From assembly GCF_001894825.1 (NCBI RefSeq), contig NZ_BCWY01000073.1:1-47825 (forward strand): 47,825 nt of DNA, written 5' to 3'. The DNA is from Rhodococcus jostii NBRC 16295. GTDB taxonomy: Bacteria; Actinomycetota; Actinomycetes; Mycobacteriales; Mycobacteriaceae. Each line of letters opens with the position of its first letter. Positions within the stretch are counted from its first letter, which is position 1. Both the position numbers and the translations under genes were made by a program. Positions 39,646-47,391 of this stretch are shown here, piece after piece. The notes beneath the pieces are model-generated. The model did no database searches. It was given only the letters and a program-made list of their open reading frames with translations, and had not been told where the DNA came from.

Positions 39646-40482
39646 ATGAATAGTGCAACGACCTCCGAAGTGCGACCGGGATTCGACTCCCTCTTCTCCG
39701 TCGCCGGGAGGACCGCCGTCGTCACCGGTGGCTCACGAGGGATCGGCGCCATGATCGCCCGCGGCCTGGCACTGGGCGGTGCCCAGGTAGTCATCACCAG
39801 CCGAAAGGAAGAACAGTGCCGCGCGACGGCCGAAGCCATCAATGCTGAGGCAGACGCTGCGGGAACGGCAGGACGCTGCACCCCCGTCGCCGGTGACCTG
39901 TCATCGGCCGAAGGGATGACCGGTCTGGTCGACTGGCTCGGCGAGCACCTGACAAGCATCGACATCCTGGTGAACAATGCCGGGGCCACCTGGGGTGCAG
40001 CACTTGAAGAGTTTCCCCTCATCGGGTGGACGAAGGTACTCAACACCAACCTTGTCGCTCCGTTCTACCTCATCACGGGCACGCTTCCGCTTCTGCGCAA
40101 TGCGGCACGCCCCGACCGGCCCGCTCGCGTCATCAACATCGGCAGCGTGGATGCCTTGGCAACGCCGAGCTGGGAGAACTACTCCTACAGTGCGAGCAAA
40201 GCGGGGCTGCACATGCTCACCCGCCATCTGGCCAAGCAATTGGCGTCCGAGGGCATCACCGTCAACGCGATCGCCCCCGGCCCGATCCTGACGGACATGC
40301 TCGGACACGTCGCGGCGGATCCAGAGGTCGAGTCCGAGCTCCTCGAGCGCGTCCCACTGGGCCGCTACGGACAAACCGACGATCTGATCGGCACGGTCCG
40401 GTTCCTGGCCTCCCGTGCCGGCTCCTATCTGACCGGCAGCATCATTCCGCTCGACGGCGGGATCTCCGGCTGCGCCGGCTGA
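39646..40482 (+). CDS. Short-chain dehydrogenase/reductase (3-oxoacyl type)
   Basis: A 278-aa SDR. Cofactor motif TGGSRGIG (about 28-35), NNAG (residues near 106-109), catalytic Ser in NIGSVDALA and YSASK (Tyr-x3-Lys), then NAIAPGPILTDM. The domain order is classical. It probably oxidises a hydroxyacyl-CoA or an alcohol in the pathway of this cluster. It follows the AraC gene after 135 bp, which may hold a regulated promoter. Confidence 0.92.
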   Translation: MNSATTSEVRPGFDSLFSVAGRTAVVTGGSRGIGAMIARGLALGGAQVVITSRKEEQCRATAEAINAEADAAGTAGRCTPVAGDLSSAEGMTGLVDWLGEHLTSIDILVNNAGATWGAALEEFPLIGWTKVLNTNLVAPFYLITGTLPLLRNAARPDRPARVINIGSVDALATPSWENYSYSASKAGLHMLTRHLAKQLASEGITVNAIAPGPILTDMLGHVAADPEVESELLERVPLGRYGQTDDLIGTVRFLASRAGSYLTGSIIPLDGGISGCAG

Positions 40483-40541
40483 ATGAGAACCAACCTGCAC
40501 CTTCTTCCACACACAGCAATCACCGATTCGAGGAACAACCC

Positions 40542-40838
40542 ATGCCTGAAGCCCGTTATCGCCGCCACCGCCGTTCACCGATCGGGAAAACGATCACGGG
40601 CTCATTGACGGACATTCGGCCCGATGACCTCACCGTCCAGATGGCCAAAATCACTCCACTCGCGCGCATCGTCAACGTGTACGCCCCAAGCCCGCACCGA
40701 GCGCTTCTCAGCGCCAACGTCAACGGTGGGGCCATCGCAGGAGGCCGAACCTGGGCAGACCCGCGCGGGGCCCGGCCTCGAAACCATGTGCGTAGCGGAG
40801 GACAGGGCATGGCCCTGCTCCTCGAACGGCTCTCCTGA
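40542..40838 (+). pseudogene. Internally deleted thiolase (acetyl-CoA acetyltransferase) remnant
   Basis: A 98-codon frame whose start (MPEA, then RSPIGKTITGSLTDIRPDDLTVQM) matches the thiolase N-terminus. Its end (ANVNGGAIAGG, then GGQGMALLLERLS) matches the thiolase C-terminal Gly-rich segment. About 300 residues including the catalytic Cys are missing. Two compensating single-base shifts affect residues 5-10: inserting and removing C restores VIAATARSP. Another shift near the end hides LETMCV. A ribosome binding site and spacing to the next gene remain. It marks loss of the thiolytic step here. Confidence 0.78.
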
Positions 40839-40877
40839 CCCGAAGTCACATCCAATCCCTGGAAGGAACCTCATTTC

Positions 40878-41651
40878 GTGAGCGCATCACCTCATCCCGA
40901 ACGCCGCCGCACCGCCATCGTCACCGGTGCCGCACGGGGAATCGGCGCCGCCGTCGCACAGCGGCTCGCAGCAGACGGGCACGCTGTCGCCGTCCTCGAC
41001 CTCGACGAAGCCGCCGCCCTGAACGTGGTCGACACGATCACCCAGGCCGGGGGCACCGCACTTGCTGTCGGCGCAGACGTCTCTAACGGAACTGCTGTCG
41101 AGAAAGCAGTGGACAAGATCACGGCAGAGCTCGGGGCACCGGTCGTTCTGGTCAACAACGCCGGCATCACCCGCGACAATCTTGTGTTCAAAATGTCGGC
41201 GACCGACTGGGATACCGTGATGAACGTCCACTTACGTGGCTCGTTCCTGATGACGAGAGAGGTCCAGGGACACATGACTCAGGCTGGTTTCGGACGAATC
41301 ATCAACCTCTCGAGCGTGTCGGCGCTCGGAAACCGCGGTCAAGCAAACTACGCCGCAGCCAAAGCCGGGCTGCAAGGTTTCACCAAGACCCTCGCCCTCG
41401 AACTCGGCAAATTCGGCGTTACCGCCAACGCCGTTGCTCCCGGTTTCATCGAGACCGAGATGACCGCCGCGACGGCAGCCCGAATGGGAATGAAATTCGA
41501 CGAACTCAAGAAGAGGGCGGCCGCCGACATCCCCGTCGCCCGAGTTGGGATCCCCGACGACATCGCACACGCGATCTCATTCCTTGCAAGTGAGGAAGCC
41601 GGATTCGTCTCCGGGCAGGTTCTCTACGTCACCGGAGGATCCAAGATATGA
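40878..41651 (+). CDS. FabG-like short-chain 3-oxoacyl reductase/dehydrogenase
   Basis: A 257-aa SDR of the FabG type: TGAARGIGAAVAQRL near residue 16, LVNNAGITRDNLVFKM, catalytic Ser in NLSSVSALGNRGQANYAAAKAG (Tyr-x3-Lys), VAPGFIETEMTA. GTG 40878 has GGAAGGAA upstream. Its stop overlaps the MaoC gene start (ATGA), so hydratase and dehydrogenase are made together, as in beta-oxidation-like modules. Confidence 0.93.
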   Translation: MSASPHPERRRTAIVTGAARGIGAAVAQRLAADGHAVAVLDLDEAAALNVVDTITQAGGTALAVGADVSNGTAVEKAVDKITAELGAPVVLVNNAGITRDNLVFKMSATDWDTVMNVHLRGSFLMTREVQGHMTQAGFGRIINLSSVSALGNRGQANYAAAKAGLQGFTKTLALELGKFGVTANAVAPGFIETEMTAATAARMGMKFDELKKRAAADIPVARVGIPDDIAHAISFLASEEAGFVSGQVLYVTGGSKI

Positions 41652-42103
41652 AGACGCTCAACGGAATCGACGAACTGCAGGCCGTGGCGAACACCCGGAT
41701 CGGCCACTCGTCATGGCACAAACTCACCCAGGAGAAAATCGATGCATTTGCTGACGCAACGGGTGACCACCAGTGGATTCACGTCGATCCACCACGCGCT
41801 GCTGACGGACCGTTCGGCGCCACCATCGCCCACGGGCATCTGCTGACTTCGATGATCCCGATGCTTGTATGGGAGGTCTACGTCGTCGAGGGCGTTCGAA
41901 TGGGGATCAACTACGGGTCGAACAAGGTTCGATTCCCAGCACCCGCACCCGTCGGCTCACGGATCCGGGCTGCGGTTGACATCGCAAACGTTGATACCGT
42001 TCCCTCGGGGGTCCAAGTCGTCACGGCCCTCACGATCGAACGCGAGGATGCCGACAAGCCGGTTTGTATTGCTGAGATCGTCAGCATCTACGTCCCGAAT
42101 TAA
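41648..42103 (+). CDS. MaoC-like enoyl-CoA hydratase
   Basis: A 151-aa hotdog-fold hydratase. The hydratase-2 motif is visible as FADATGDHQWIHVDPPRAADGPFGATIAHGHLLTS, with the catalytic Asp and His of the DxxxxH type. It adds water to an enoyl-CoA, feeding the preceding FabG-type enzyme. Last gene of the catabolic run. Confidence 0.93.
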   Translation: MKTLNGIDELQAVANTRIGHSSWHKLTQEKIDAFADATGDHQWIHVDPPRAADGPFGATIAHGHLLTSMIPMLVWEVYVVEGVRMGINYGSNKVRFPAPAPVGSRIRAAVDIANVDTVPSGVQVVTALTIEREDADKPVCIAEIVSIYVPN

Positions 42104-42689
42104 CGTCGCGAGATTTGCTTAATCCCCACTGGATAGATTGCACGATGACGAATGTCGATGGGGCTGCACCCGCATTGGTTGACATCTGACCTGCGGAGAT
42201 CAGTCGTCACGGTGGAAGGATGCTGCAATATCGACGCTATTTCCTCGAAGTATTCCGTCGCGACGTGGTCGCCGTCGCGTGAGCCCTGACCTCGCTCGTT
42301 ACCCCTCGACGTCCAGGTCGCGCCTGACGTAACAACGGAAGCTGACCGTCCTCCGCGGGTTCGGTTGAGTGGTCGCCGGCTTCCCAGTGTCGGTTGTTGC
42401 CACGGGAGGAATTGGCTCTGTCGTGTGGGGAGCGGGTTGCGGCTTGGTCACCCCGATCCGCGGCTCAGTGGACACTCAGCTCATCCCAGTCCTGGCAGGT
42501 AGGTGCGCGAATGCGCATCTTCCGGGCCGGCCATCGGAAAGGCCCCGCACTCGGTGCTGCGCTCGCTCTGACGCACTGCCCGGTGTGCGCCGGTCTCGTC
42601 ATCGACCTTCCCCGCTCTGGCGCAATAGTTACAATCTCTGCCTAAAAAGTGCAGTGAAGTGTGTATTGCTGTGGCATGAGGTCGGATAG
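42104..42689. other. Intergenic region without a supported gene
   Basis: About 590 bp between the MaoC gene and a decayed polyketide synthase. Short frames on both strands lack a family match, ribosome binding site and consistent codon bias. Possibly degraded coding DNA linked to the adjacent pseudogene. Confidence 0.5.
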
Positions 42690-43290
42690 TCGGGTTCATG
42701 GGCTGCTCGTGGGCATCAACGGTCTCAAGCTCGCCCACCACATCGTGCGATCCGAACCCCTTGCCCCGCGTCTTGGTGGTCAGCTTGGAGCTGTGCTCGC
42801 TCCACCTGCAGAAGTCGCACTCCCTCGAGACGATGCTGTCGTTCCTCGTGTTCGGTGACGGATGCGCCGCAGTCCTGATATCGGCCGACGAGGAGGGCAT
42901 CGCCCTGAACTCGTTCAACGCGGTCATGGTGCCGGACACGGCGGACCTGATCGCATGGCGGATCGGCGGTATCGGCTTCGACATGGTGCTTTCCGGCAAG
43001 GTTCCCGGCGCACTGTCCCGCGCACTCGACGAGCAAAATCTGAAGACGATCCTCGCTGGAGCGAACAAGGAATCGATCGACCTCTGGGCAGTCCACCCGG
43101 TTGGGCGCTCGATCCTCGACGCCGTCGAGGATGCGGTCGGACTTGCGCCGGACGCGCTCGCCGCGTCCCGGCACGTCACACGACGCAGCGGTGGTATTAC
43201 GGGAGTATCGGCGAGATTCGGATCGGGCATCGTGTGCTCCCGGACGGCAGTCCGATCAGTGCCTGTCGGTGATCTGGGTCGGCTACCGTG
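42690..43290 (+). pseudogene. Type III polyketide synthase remnant
   Basis: The N-terminal half is missing. The remaining part starts with FMGCS (the catalytic Cys segment), shifts frame for GINGLKLAHHIVRSEP, and shifts back for VLVVSLELCSLHLQ, LVFGDGCAAVLIS and DLWAVHPVGRSILDAVEDAVGL. A further shift gives VLREY near 43190. At least three indels and the truncation make it nonfunctional. Such enzymes make alkylpyrones or alkylresorcinols. The reading frame spanning 42698-43333 is therefore only partly meaningful. Confidence 0.78.
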
Positions 43291-44112
43291 GGATCTGTGT
43301 CAGCACGTAAATCAGGGCGTGCACGCAAGATGATGCCCAGCCCCGAGGTTGCGCTCGACTTCGCTCGGGAATGGGTGGAGTTCCTCGATCCCGACAACGC
43401 AGAGCATCTCATCGCCGCGGACATGACGTGGCTGCTCTCGCACTGGACCTGCGTATTCGGCACCCCGGCCTGCCAGGGCATCATCGCGGGCCGACCCGAC
43501 GACGGCTGCTGCTCGCACGGCGCCTTCTTGTCCGACGAGGAGGATGTCGAGAGGTTGCACGAGTCCGTGAAGCTGCTCAGGCCTGCGGACTGGCAGTTCA
43601 TGAGGCAGGGTCTCGGGAAGAGGGGATACATCGAGGAGGACGAGCTCGAGGACGAGCCGGCGCTGCGCACCCGCCGCTACCAGGGGGCGTGCATCTTCCT
43701 CAACCGTCCCGGATTCGCAGGTGGCATCGCGTGCGCGCTGCACTCGATGGCGCTCGAGCGCGGCATCGAGCCGCTCGAGGTGAAGCCGGATGTGTGCTGG
43801 CAGCTGCCGATCCGGCGCACCCAGGAATGGGTGGAGCGACCCGACGGAGAGCAGATCCTGAAGACGACGATCACCGAGTACGACCGCCGCGGCTGGGGTG
43901 AGGGCGGCGCGGACCTGGACTGGTACTGCTCCGGCTCGCCGGACGCGCACGTCGGCGCCAGGGCGGTGTGGCAGTCGTATGCGCCGGAGCTCACCGAATT
44001 GCTCGGTGAGGCCGCATATCGGGAACTCGCGCGGCTGTGCAAGCGACGCCAAGTCCTCGGCCTGGTCGCCGTGCACCCGGCGACCGCGATCGCCGAGAAG
44101 AATTCCCACTGA
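43288..44112 (+). CDS. Conserved Cys-containing protein (DUF3109/YkgJ-like), function unknown
   Basis: A 274-aa cytosolic protein. Its N-terminal half has a cysteine cluster (HWTCVFGTPACQGIIAG, GCCSHGAF, later GACIFLN and IACALHSM), similar in spacing to YkgJ/DUF3109 metal-binding proteins. The central segment LEVKPDVCWQLPIRR and the C-terminus (ELTELLGEAAYRELARLCKRR) look conserved. The GTG at 43288 is the longest start; MMPSPEVALDF at 43330 may be the real one. It does not belong to an evident operon. Confidence 0.6.
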   Translation: MGSVSARKSGRARKMMPSPEVALDFAREWVEFLDPDNAEHLIAADMTWLLSHWTCVFGTPACQGIIAGRPDDGCCSHGAFLSDEEDVERLHESVKLLRPADWQFMRQGLGKRGYIEEDELEDEPALRTRRYQGACIFLNRPGFAGGIACALHSMALERGIEPLEVKPDVCWQLPIRRTQEWVERPDGEQILKTTITEYDRRGWGEGGADLDWYCSGSPDAHVGARAVWQSYAPELTELLGEAAYRELARLCKRRQVLGLVAVHPATAIAEKNSH

Positions 44113-44144
44113 TGGGTTGTTGGGGAGTGCGCGAACCAAAGTAG

Positions 44145-44174
44145 TTTGCACTTATAAGTGCAAATCGCTACGAT
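44145..44174 (+). promoter_or_regulatory. Toxin-antitoxin promoter with perfect palindromic operator
   Basis: TTTGCACTTATAAGTGCAAA (44145-44164) is a perfect 20-bp palindrome. It contains the -35 TTGCAC (44146-44151); a -10 TACGAT (44169-44174) follows at 17 bp. An antitoxin dimer or toxin-antitoxin complex would cover the -35 and repress its own operon. Confidence 0.78.
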
Positions 44175-44197
44175 TTGTGGCATAGGAGGTGCTTGAG

Positions 44198-44608
44198 ATG
44201 AGCGCAGTAGTGACCGATCGGGCCGCAAAGACCACCCTCACGGTCACTTCCACGGAGGTCGAGCAGGCCGGCGCGGTCGATCCCCGCAACCTGGAGTCGG
44301 CGGTACCACCGGAGCTTGCGCGGATCCTTACCGCGGTTGTGGCAGTTGTTGCCGCTGGCGGCACCGTCACGATCGGGTCGGTGCCGAGTGAGGTCACCAC
44401 CACGACCGCGGCCCAGATGCTGGATATATCCCGCCCGACGCTAATGAAGCTCATCGGCGAGGGCGAGATCCCCGCCCACAAAGTCGGTAGCCACACCCGG
44501 TTGAAGAGCAGCGACGTCATTGCTTACCAAGAGCGACTGCGTGACGCGCAGCGAGTAGCGTTCGATGACCTTCGCGCGTTCGAAGACGCAGAAGGCATGA
44601 CGTACTGA
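44198..44608 (+). CDS. HTH (excisionase-type) antitoxin
   Basis: A 136-aa protein. The C-terminal half is an excisionase/MerR-like helix-turn-helix (TTTTAAQMLDISRPTLMKLIGEGEIPAHKVGSHTRLKSSDVIAYQERL). The N-terminal half is low complexity and may neutralise the toxin. AGGAGG lies eight bases before ATG 44198. Four bases separate its stop from the toxin frame. It is the antitoxin and repressor of a type II system, by domain pairing. Confidence 0.85.
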   Translation: MSAVVTDRAAKTTLTVTSTEVEQAGAVDPRNLESAVPPELARILTAVVAVVAAGGTVTIGSVPSEVTTTTAAQMLDISRPTLMKLIGEGEIPAHKVGSHTRLKSSDVIAYQERLRDAQRVAFDDLRAFEDAEGMTY

Positions 44609-44611
44609 CCG

Positions 44612-45271
44612 GTGCTCCGCGTCCCACGGGACCCCTGCGTTTATCCTCGTCGGGTGAGTGCAGGGGTTCTGACGGATGCAAACGTCCTCTATTCGAGGAC
44701 GCTGAGGGACTGGATATGTCTCCTCGCCATTCGGCGGGCGCCGATGTTCCACCTGAGGTGGACCGAGGACATCCTCGCTGAGCTGGTCTATCACATTCGG
44801 AAGAAGCACCCGCAGTACTCTGACGCGCAGGTCGGCGGGATTCGGGACCGAGTCATCGCGGTGTCCCCACGCGGCCGGATTAGAGGCTATGTCATCGATT
44901 CCGGCCTCACGTACACCGACGACTACGACGCCCACCTGCACGCCGCCGCCGAGCACGGCCGAGTCCAATATGTCGTGACCGACGACAAACGGTTCCTGGA
45001 CTTCGCTGCAGCGAACGACGAGATCCTCGCCTACGAGGTGTACACGGCGGATGACTTCCTGATGCTGGTGAACCAGAGCTCACCTGCCGCGGTGCGCGAA
45101 GTGCTGCTCGAGCAGATCGACTACCACCGGCGGCGCGGCGGTGCGTTCAACCTTCCTGCCTCCCTGGAGGCTGCTGGGGCAACAGATTTCGCGCAGGTGA
45201 TCCGCGAAATGATGCGCAGTCGAGCCGTCGCCGACGCGCTCGCACGTCCGCTCACCGCCACCGCGGAATGA
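44612..45271 (+). CDS. PIN-domain ribonuclease toxin
   Basis: A 219-aa (or ~205-aa) PIN-family nuclease. Acidic metal ligands are Asp in VLTDANVLYS, Glu in WTEDILAELVYHI, and Asp residues in YTDDYDAHLHAAAEHG and VVTDDKRFLDF. PIN toxins cleave tRNA, rRNA or mRNA. The C-terminal ~80 residues form a helical extension. The GTG at 44654 (protein VSAGVLTDANV) is a likelier start than GTG 44612 because the PIN fold begins there. Confidence 0.87.
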   Translation: MLRVPRDPCVYPRRVSAGVLTDANVLYSRTLRDWICLLAIRRAPMFHLRWTEDILAELVYHIRKKHPQYSDAQVGGIRDRVIAVSPRGRIRGYVIDSGLTYTDDYDAHLHAAAEHGRVQYVVTDDKRFLDFAAANDEILAYEVYTADDFLMLVNQSSPAAVREVLLEQIDYHRRRGGAFNLPASLEAAGATDFAQVIREMMRSRAVADALARPLTATAE

Positions 45272-45898
45272 CCGCTACGGTCCGGCCTGGCATTAAGTGA
45301 TTGCGTCGCGCGTAGATAGTGGCCGCTGGGCGACGAGATCAGCTCGGCCTCCCACCGAGATACTCCAGCGTGTGGCCACCTGGATCTCGCAGGCGATCGC
45401 GGGCGGCGCGGTACTGGTGCGACAGGACTCGTCGACCAGGAAGTGATTCGCGTTCAGATCGGGCGGGCTGGTGCCGCGGGGCCGCCCCAGCGCGCGCCTG
45501 CGCCGTAGGGTTCGGTACCGCTGCGACCCGAGTCCGGGAGACGCTGCACCGCCGAAATTTCCGGCACAGTCGTCGGTGAGTAGACGGTGGGCCGCAAGGC
45601 GCACGCCCGCTCGCCGCCCTGAACACAGAAATCGTCACAGCCGCCACACTAAATCCCCAGCCGCCGAGACAATTTCGGTATTTCGTTGGAGATCAACCCC
45701 TGCCATGGCGAGCCACGCTCGTCCTGCAGGAGGCTCGGTGAATGTGAGTTTGAGTTCCAAGAGGGTCGTGGTGGTCTGCCCACATGGACAATGTCTTTAG
45801 ACAATTGAAATGTCAGTTCGGGTGAGCTTCCTCATTACCGAGACGGACCTGCCGTTACTGTGTGCGGTCGACGATTGCCGATGTAGAAGGAGAGCACG
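45272..45898. other. Intergenic region without a supported gene
   Basis: About 627 bp. Overlapping frames on both strands have neither clear starts nor known domains. A small palindrome TGTCT-TT-AGACA (45792-45803) lies about 100 bp before the Lsr2-like gene. The remainder looks like decayed sequence. Confidence 0.5.
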
Positions 45899-47161
45899 AT
45901 GGCGGTATCACCGAGGAATTCCGAAGGTTCGGCGAAGAGGACGACCAAGGAGATCCGTGAGTGGGCGATCGGAGAGGGCCGTGAAGTGTCGCCCCGCGGT
46001 CGGATTCCGGCCGAGATCGAGCGAGCCTTCCATGACGCTCAGGCAGAAACGGCGCCAGCGAGGAAGGTAACCGCAAAATCGTCGGTCGCGAAGAAGACGG
46101 TCGCGAAGAAGACGGTCGCGAAGAAGACGGTCGCGAAGAAGACGGTCGCGAAGAAGGCGGCTGCGAAGAAGACGGCGGCGAAGACAACAGCGCCGAAGAC
46201 GACGGCCGCGGAGGAGATCGCGACGAAGGCGCCGGCGAAGAGCGCGGCGGCGGTCAGCAAGGCTCCGGCGAAGGCGACGACCAAGGAGATTCGCGAGTGG
46301 GCGATCGGAGAGGGCCGTGAAGTGTCGCCCCGTGGTCGGGTTTCGGCCGAGATCGAGCAAGCGTTCCTTGACGCTCAGGCAGAAACGGCGCCAGCGAGGA
46401 AGGTAGCCGCGAAGTCGTCGGCCGCGGAGAAGACGGTCGCGGAGAAGACGGTCGCGGAGAAGACGGTCGCGGAGAAGACGGCTGCGAAGACGACGGTCGC
46501 GGAGAAGATCGCGACGAAGGCGCCGGCGAAGAGCGCGGCGGCGGTCGGCAAGGCTCCGGTGAAGGCGACGACCAAGGAGATTCGCGAGTGGGCGATCGGG
46601 GAGGGCCGTGAAGTGTCGCCCCGTGGTCGGGTTTCGGCCGAGATCGAGCGAGCCTTCCATGACGCTCAGGCAAAGGAGGTTCAGGCAGAAGCGGTGCCGG
46701 CGAAGAAGACGCCTGCGAAGGAGATGGTCGCGGAGAAGGCAGTCGCGGAGAAGGCAGTCGCGGGGAAGGCTCCGGCGGAGACGTCGGGTGCGAAGACGTC
46801 GGGTGCGAAGACTTTGGGTGCGAAGACGTCGGGCGCGAAGACGGCAGGGGCGAAGACGGCGGCTGTGGAATCGGCGGCGGAGACGACGGCCGTGAAGAAG
46901 AAGGCTGCGGGGAAGGCTCCGGTGAAGACGTCGGTGGCGAAGACGGCAGGGGCGAAGGCGGCTGCGGATGTGACGGCCGTGAAGAAGGCTCCGGTGACGG
47001 GAGCGGCGGCGGGCTCCGCTCCGGCGAAGGCGACGACCAAGGAGATTCGCGAGTGGGCGATCGGGGAGGGCCGTAAAGTGTCCTTCCGCGGTCGGATTTC
47101 GGCCGCGATTGTGCGAGCATTCCATGACGCTGCGGCGAAGTTGCCGCTCCCGCTCGGTTGA
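45899..47161 (+). CDS. Tetra-Lsr2-domain nucleoid protein with histone-H1-like Lys/Ala linkers
   Basis: A 420-aa, very basic protein. Four copies of the Lsr2 C-terminal DNA-binding domain lie at about residues 15-49, 127-161, 224-258 and 379-412. Each reads IREWAIGEGR-VS-RGRI/V with the RGR clamp that enters the minor groove of AT-rich DNA. Three linkers of Lys/Ala/Thr repeats (VAKKT, VAEKT, SGAKT units) resemble histone H1 tails. The N-terminal oligomerisation domain of Lsr2 is absent; covalent linkage of four domains may replace it. AAGGAG lies six bases before ATG 45899. The likely role is DNA bridging, compaction or xenogeneic silencing. The domain assignment is firm; function is inferred. 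Confidence 0.85.
   Translation: MAVSPRNSEGSAKRTTKEIREWAIGEGREVSPRGRIPAEIERAFHDAQAETAPARKVTAKSSVAKKTVAKKTVAKKTVAKKTVAKKAAAKKTAAKTTAPKTTAAEEIATKAPAKSAAAVSKAPAKATTKEIREWAIGEGREVSPRGRVSAEIEQAFLDAQAETAPARKVAAKSSAAEKTVAEKTVAEKTVAEKTAAKTTVAEKIATKAPAKSAAAVGKAPVKATTKEIREWAIGEGREVSPRGRVSAEIERAFHDAQAKEVQAEAVPAKKTPAKEMVAEKAVAEKAVAGKAPAETSGAKTSGAKTLGAKTSGAKTAGAKTAAVESAAETTAVKKKAAGKAPVKTSVAKTAGAKAAADVTAVKKAPVTGAAAGSAPAKATTKEIREWAIGEGRKVSFRGRISAAIVRAFHDAAAKLPLPLG
46085..46157 (+). repeat. 15-bp tandem repeat in Lsr2-like gene, array 1
   Basis: GTCGCGAAGAAGACG is repeated almost five times, encoding VAKKT units in the first linker. The unit length is a multiple of three, so copy-number change keeps the frame. 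Confidence 0.9.
46423..46490 (+). repeat. 15-bp tandem repeat in Lsr2-like gene, array 2
   Basis: GTCGCGGAGAAGACG is repeated about four times, encoding VAEKT units in the second linker. It differs from array 1 by a Lys-to-Glu change that alters linker charge. Confidence 0.88.
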
Positions 47162-47391
47162 AACGGGTGGGGGGCCGCCGTTGAGCGTGACCGACCGACT
47201 CCTGTTGCCGCGGTACGCCGTCTCGGGTGATCACGTGTTCGGCACCGTGGAGGTCGACCTTCTTCGTTTTCGCCGGTGATCGGGATGTGCCCGCCCCGCC
47301 GGGGCGGAACCCGCCGGGGAGCTGGGTCCTACGGCGGCATTCACGCCATGGTCGTGGGTCCGCGCAGGCGTTCGGTTTCCGCCGCATGCAT

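Noticed and set aside
41924..41945. A tRNA T-loop-like stretch (GGTTCGATTCCC)
   Set aside because: It lies inside the MaoC gene and no acceptor or anticodon stems can be drawn around it.
45293..45647. Overlapping minus-strand frames of about 100 codons
   Set aside because: No domain, no ribosome binding site, and both frames look equally random.
46085..46490. Short direct repeats as a CRISPR array
   Set aside because: Units are 15 bp, head to tail without spacers, and translate into the Lys/Ala linker of the Lsr2-like protein.
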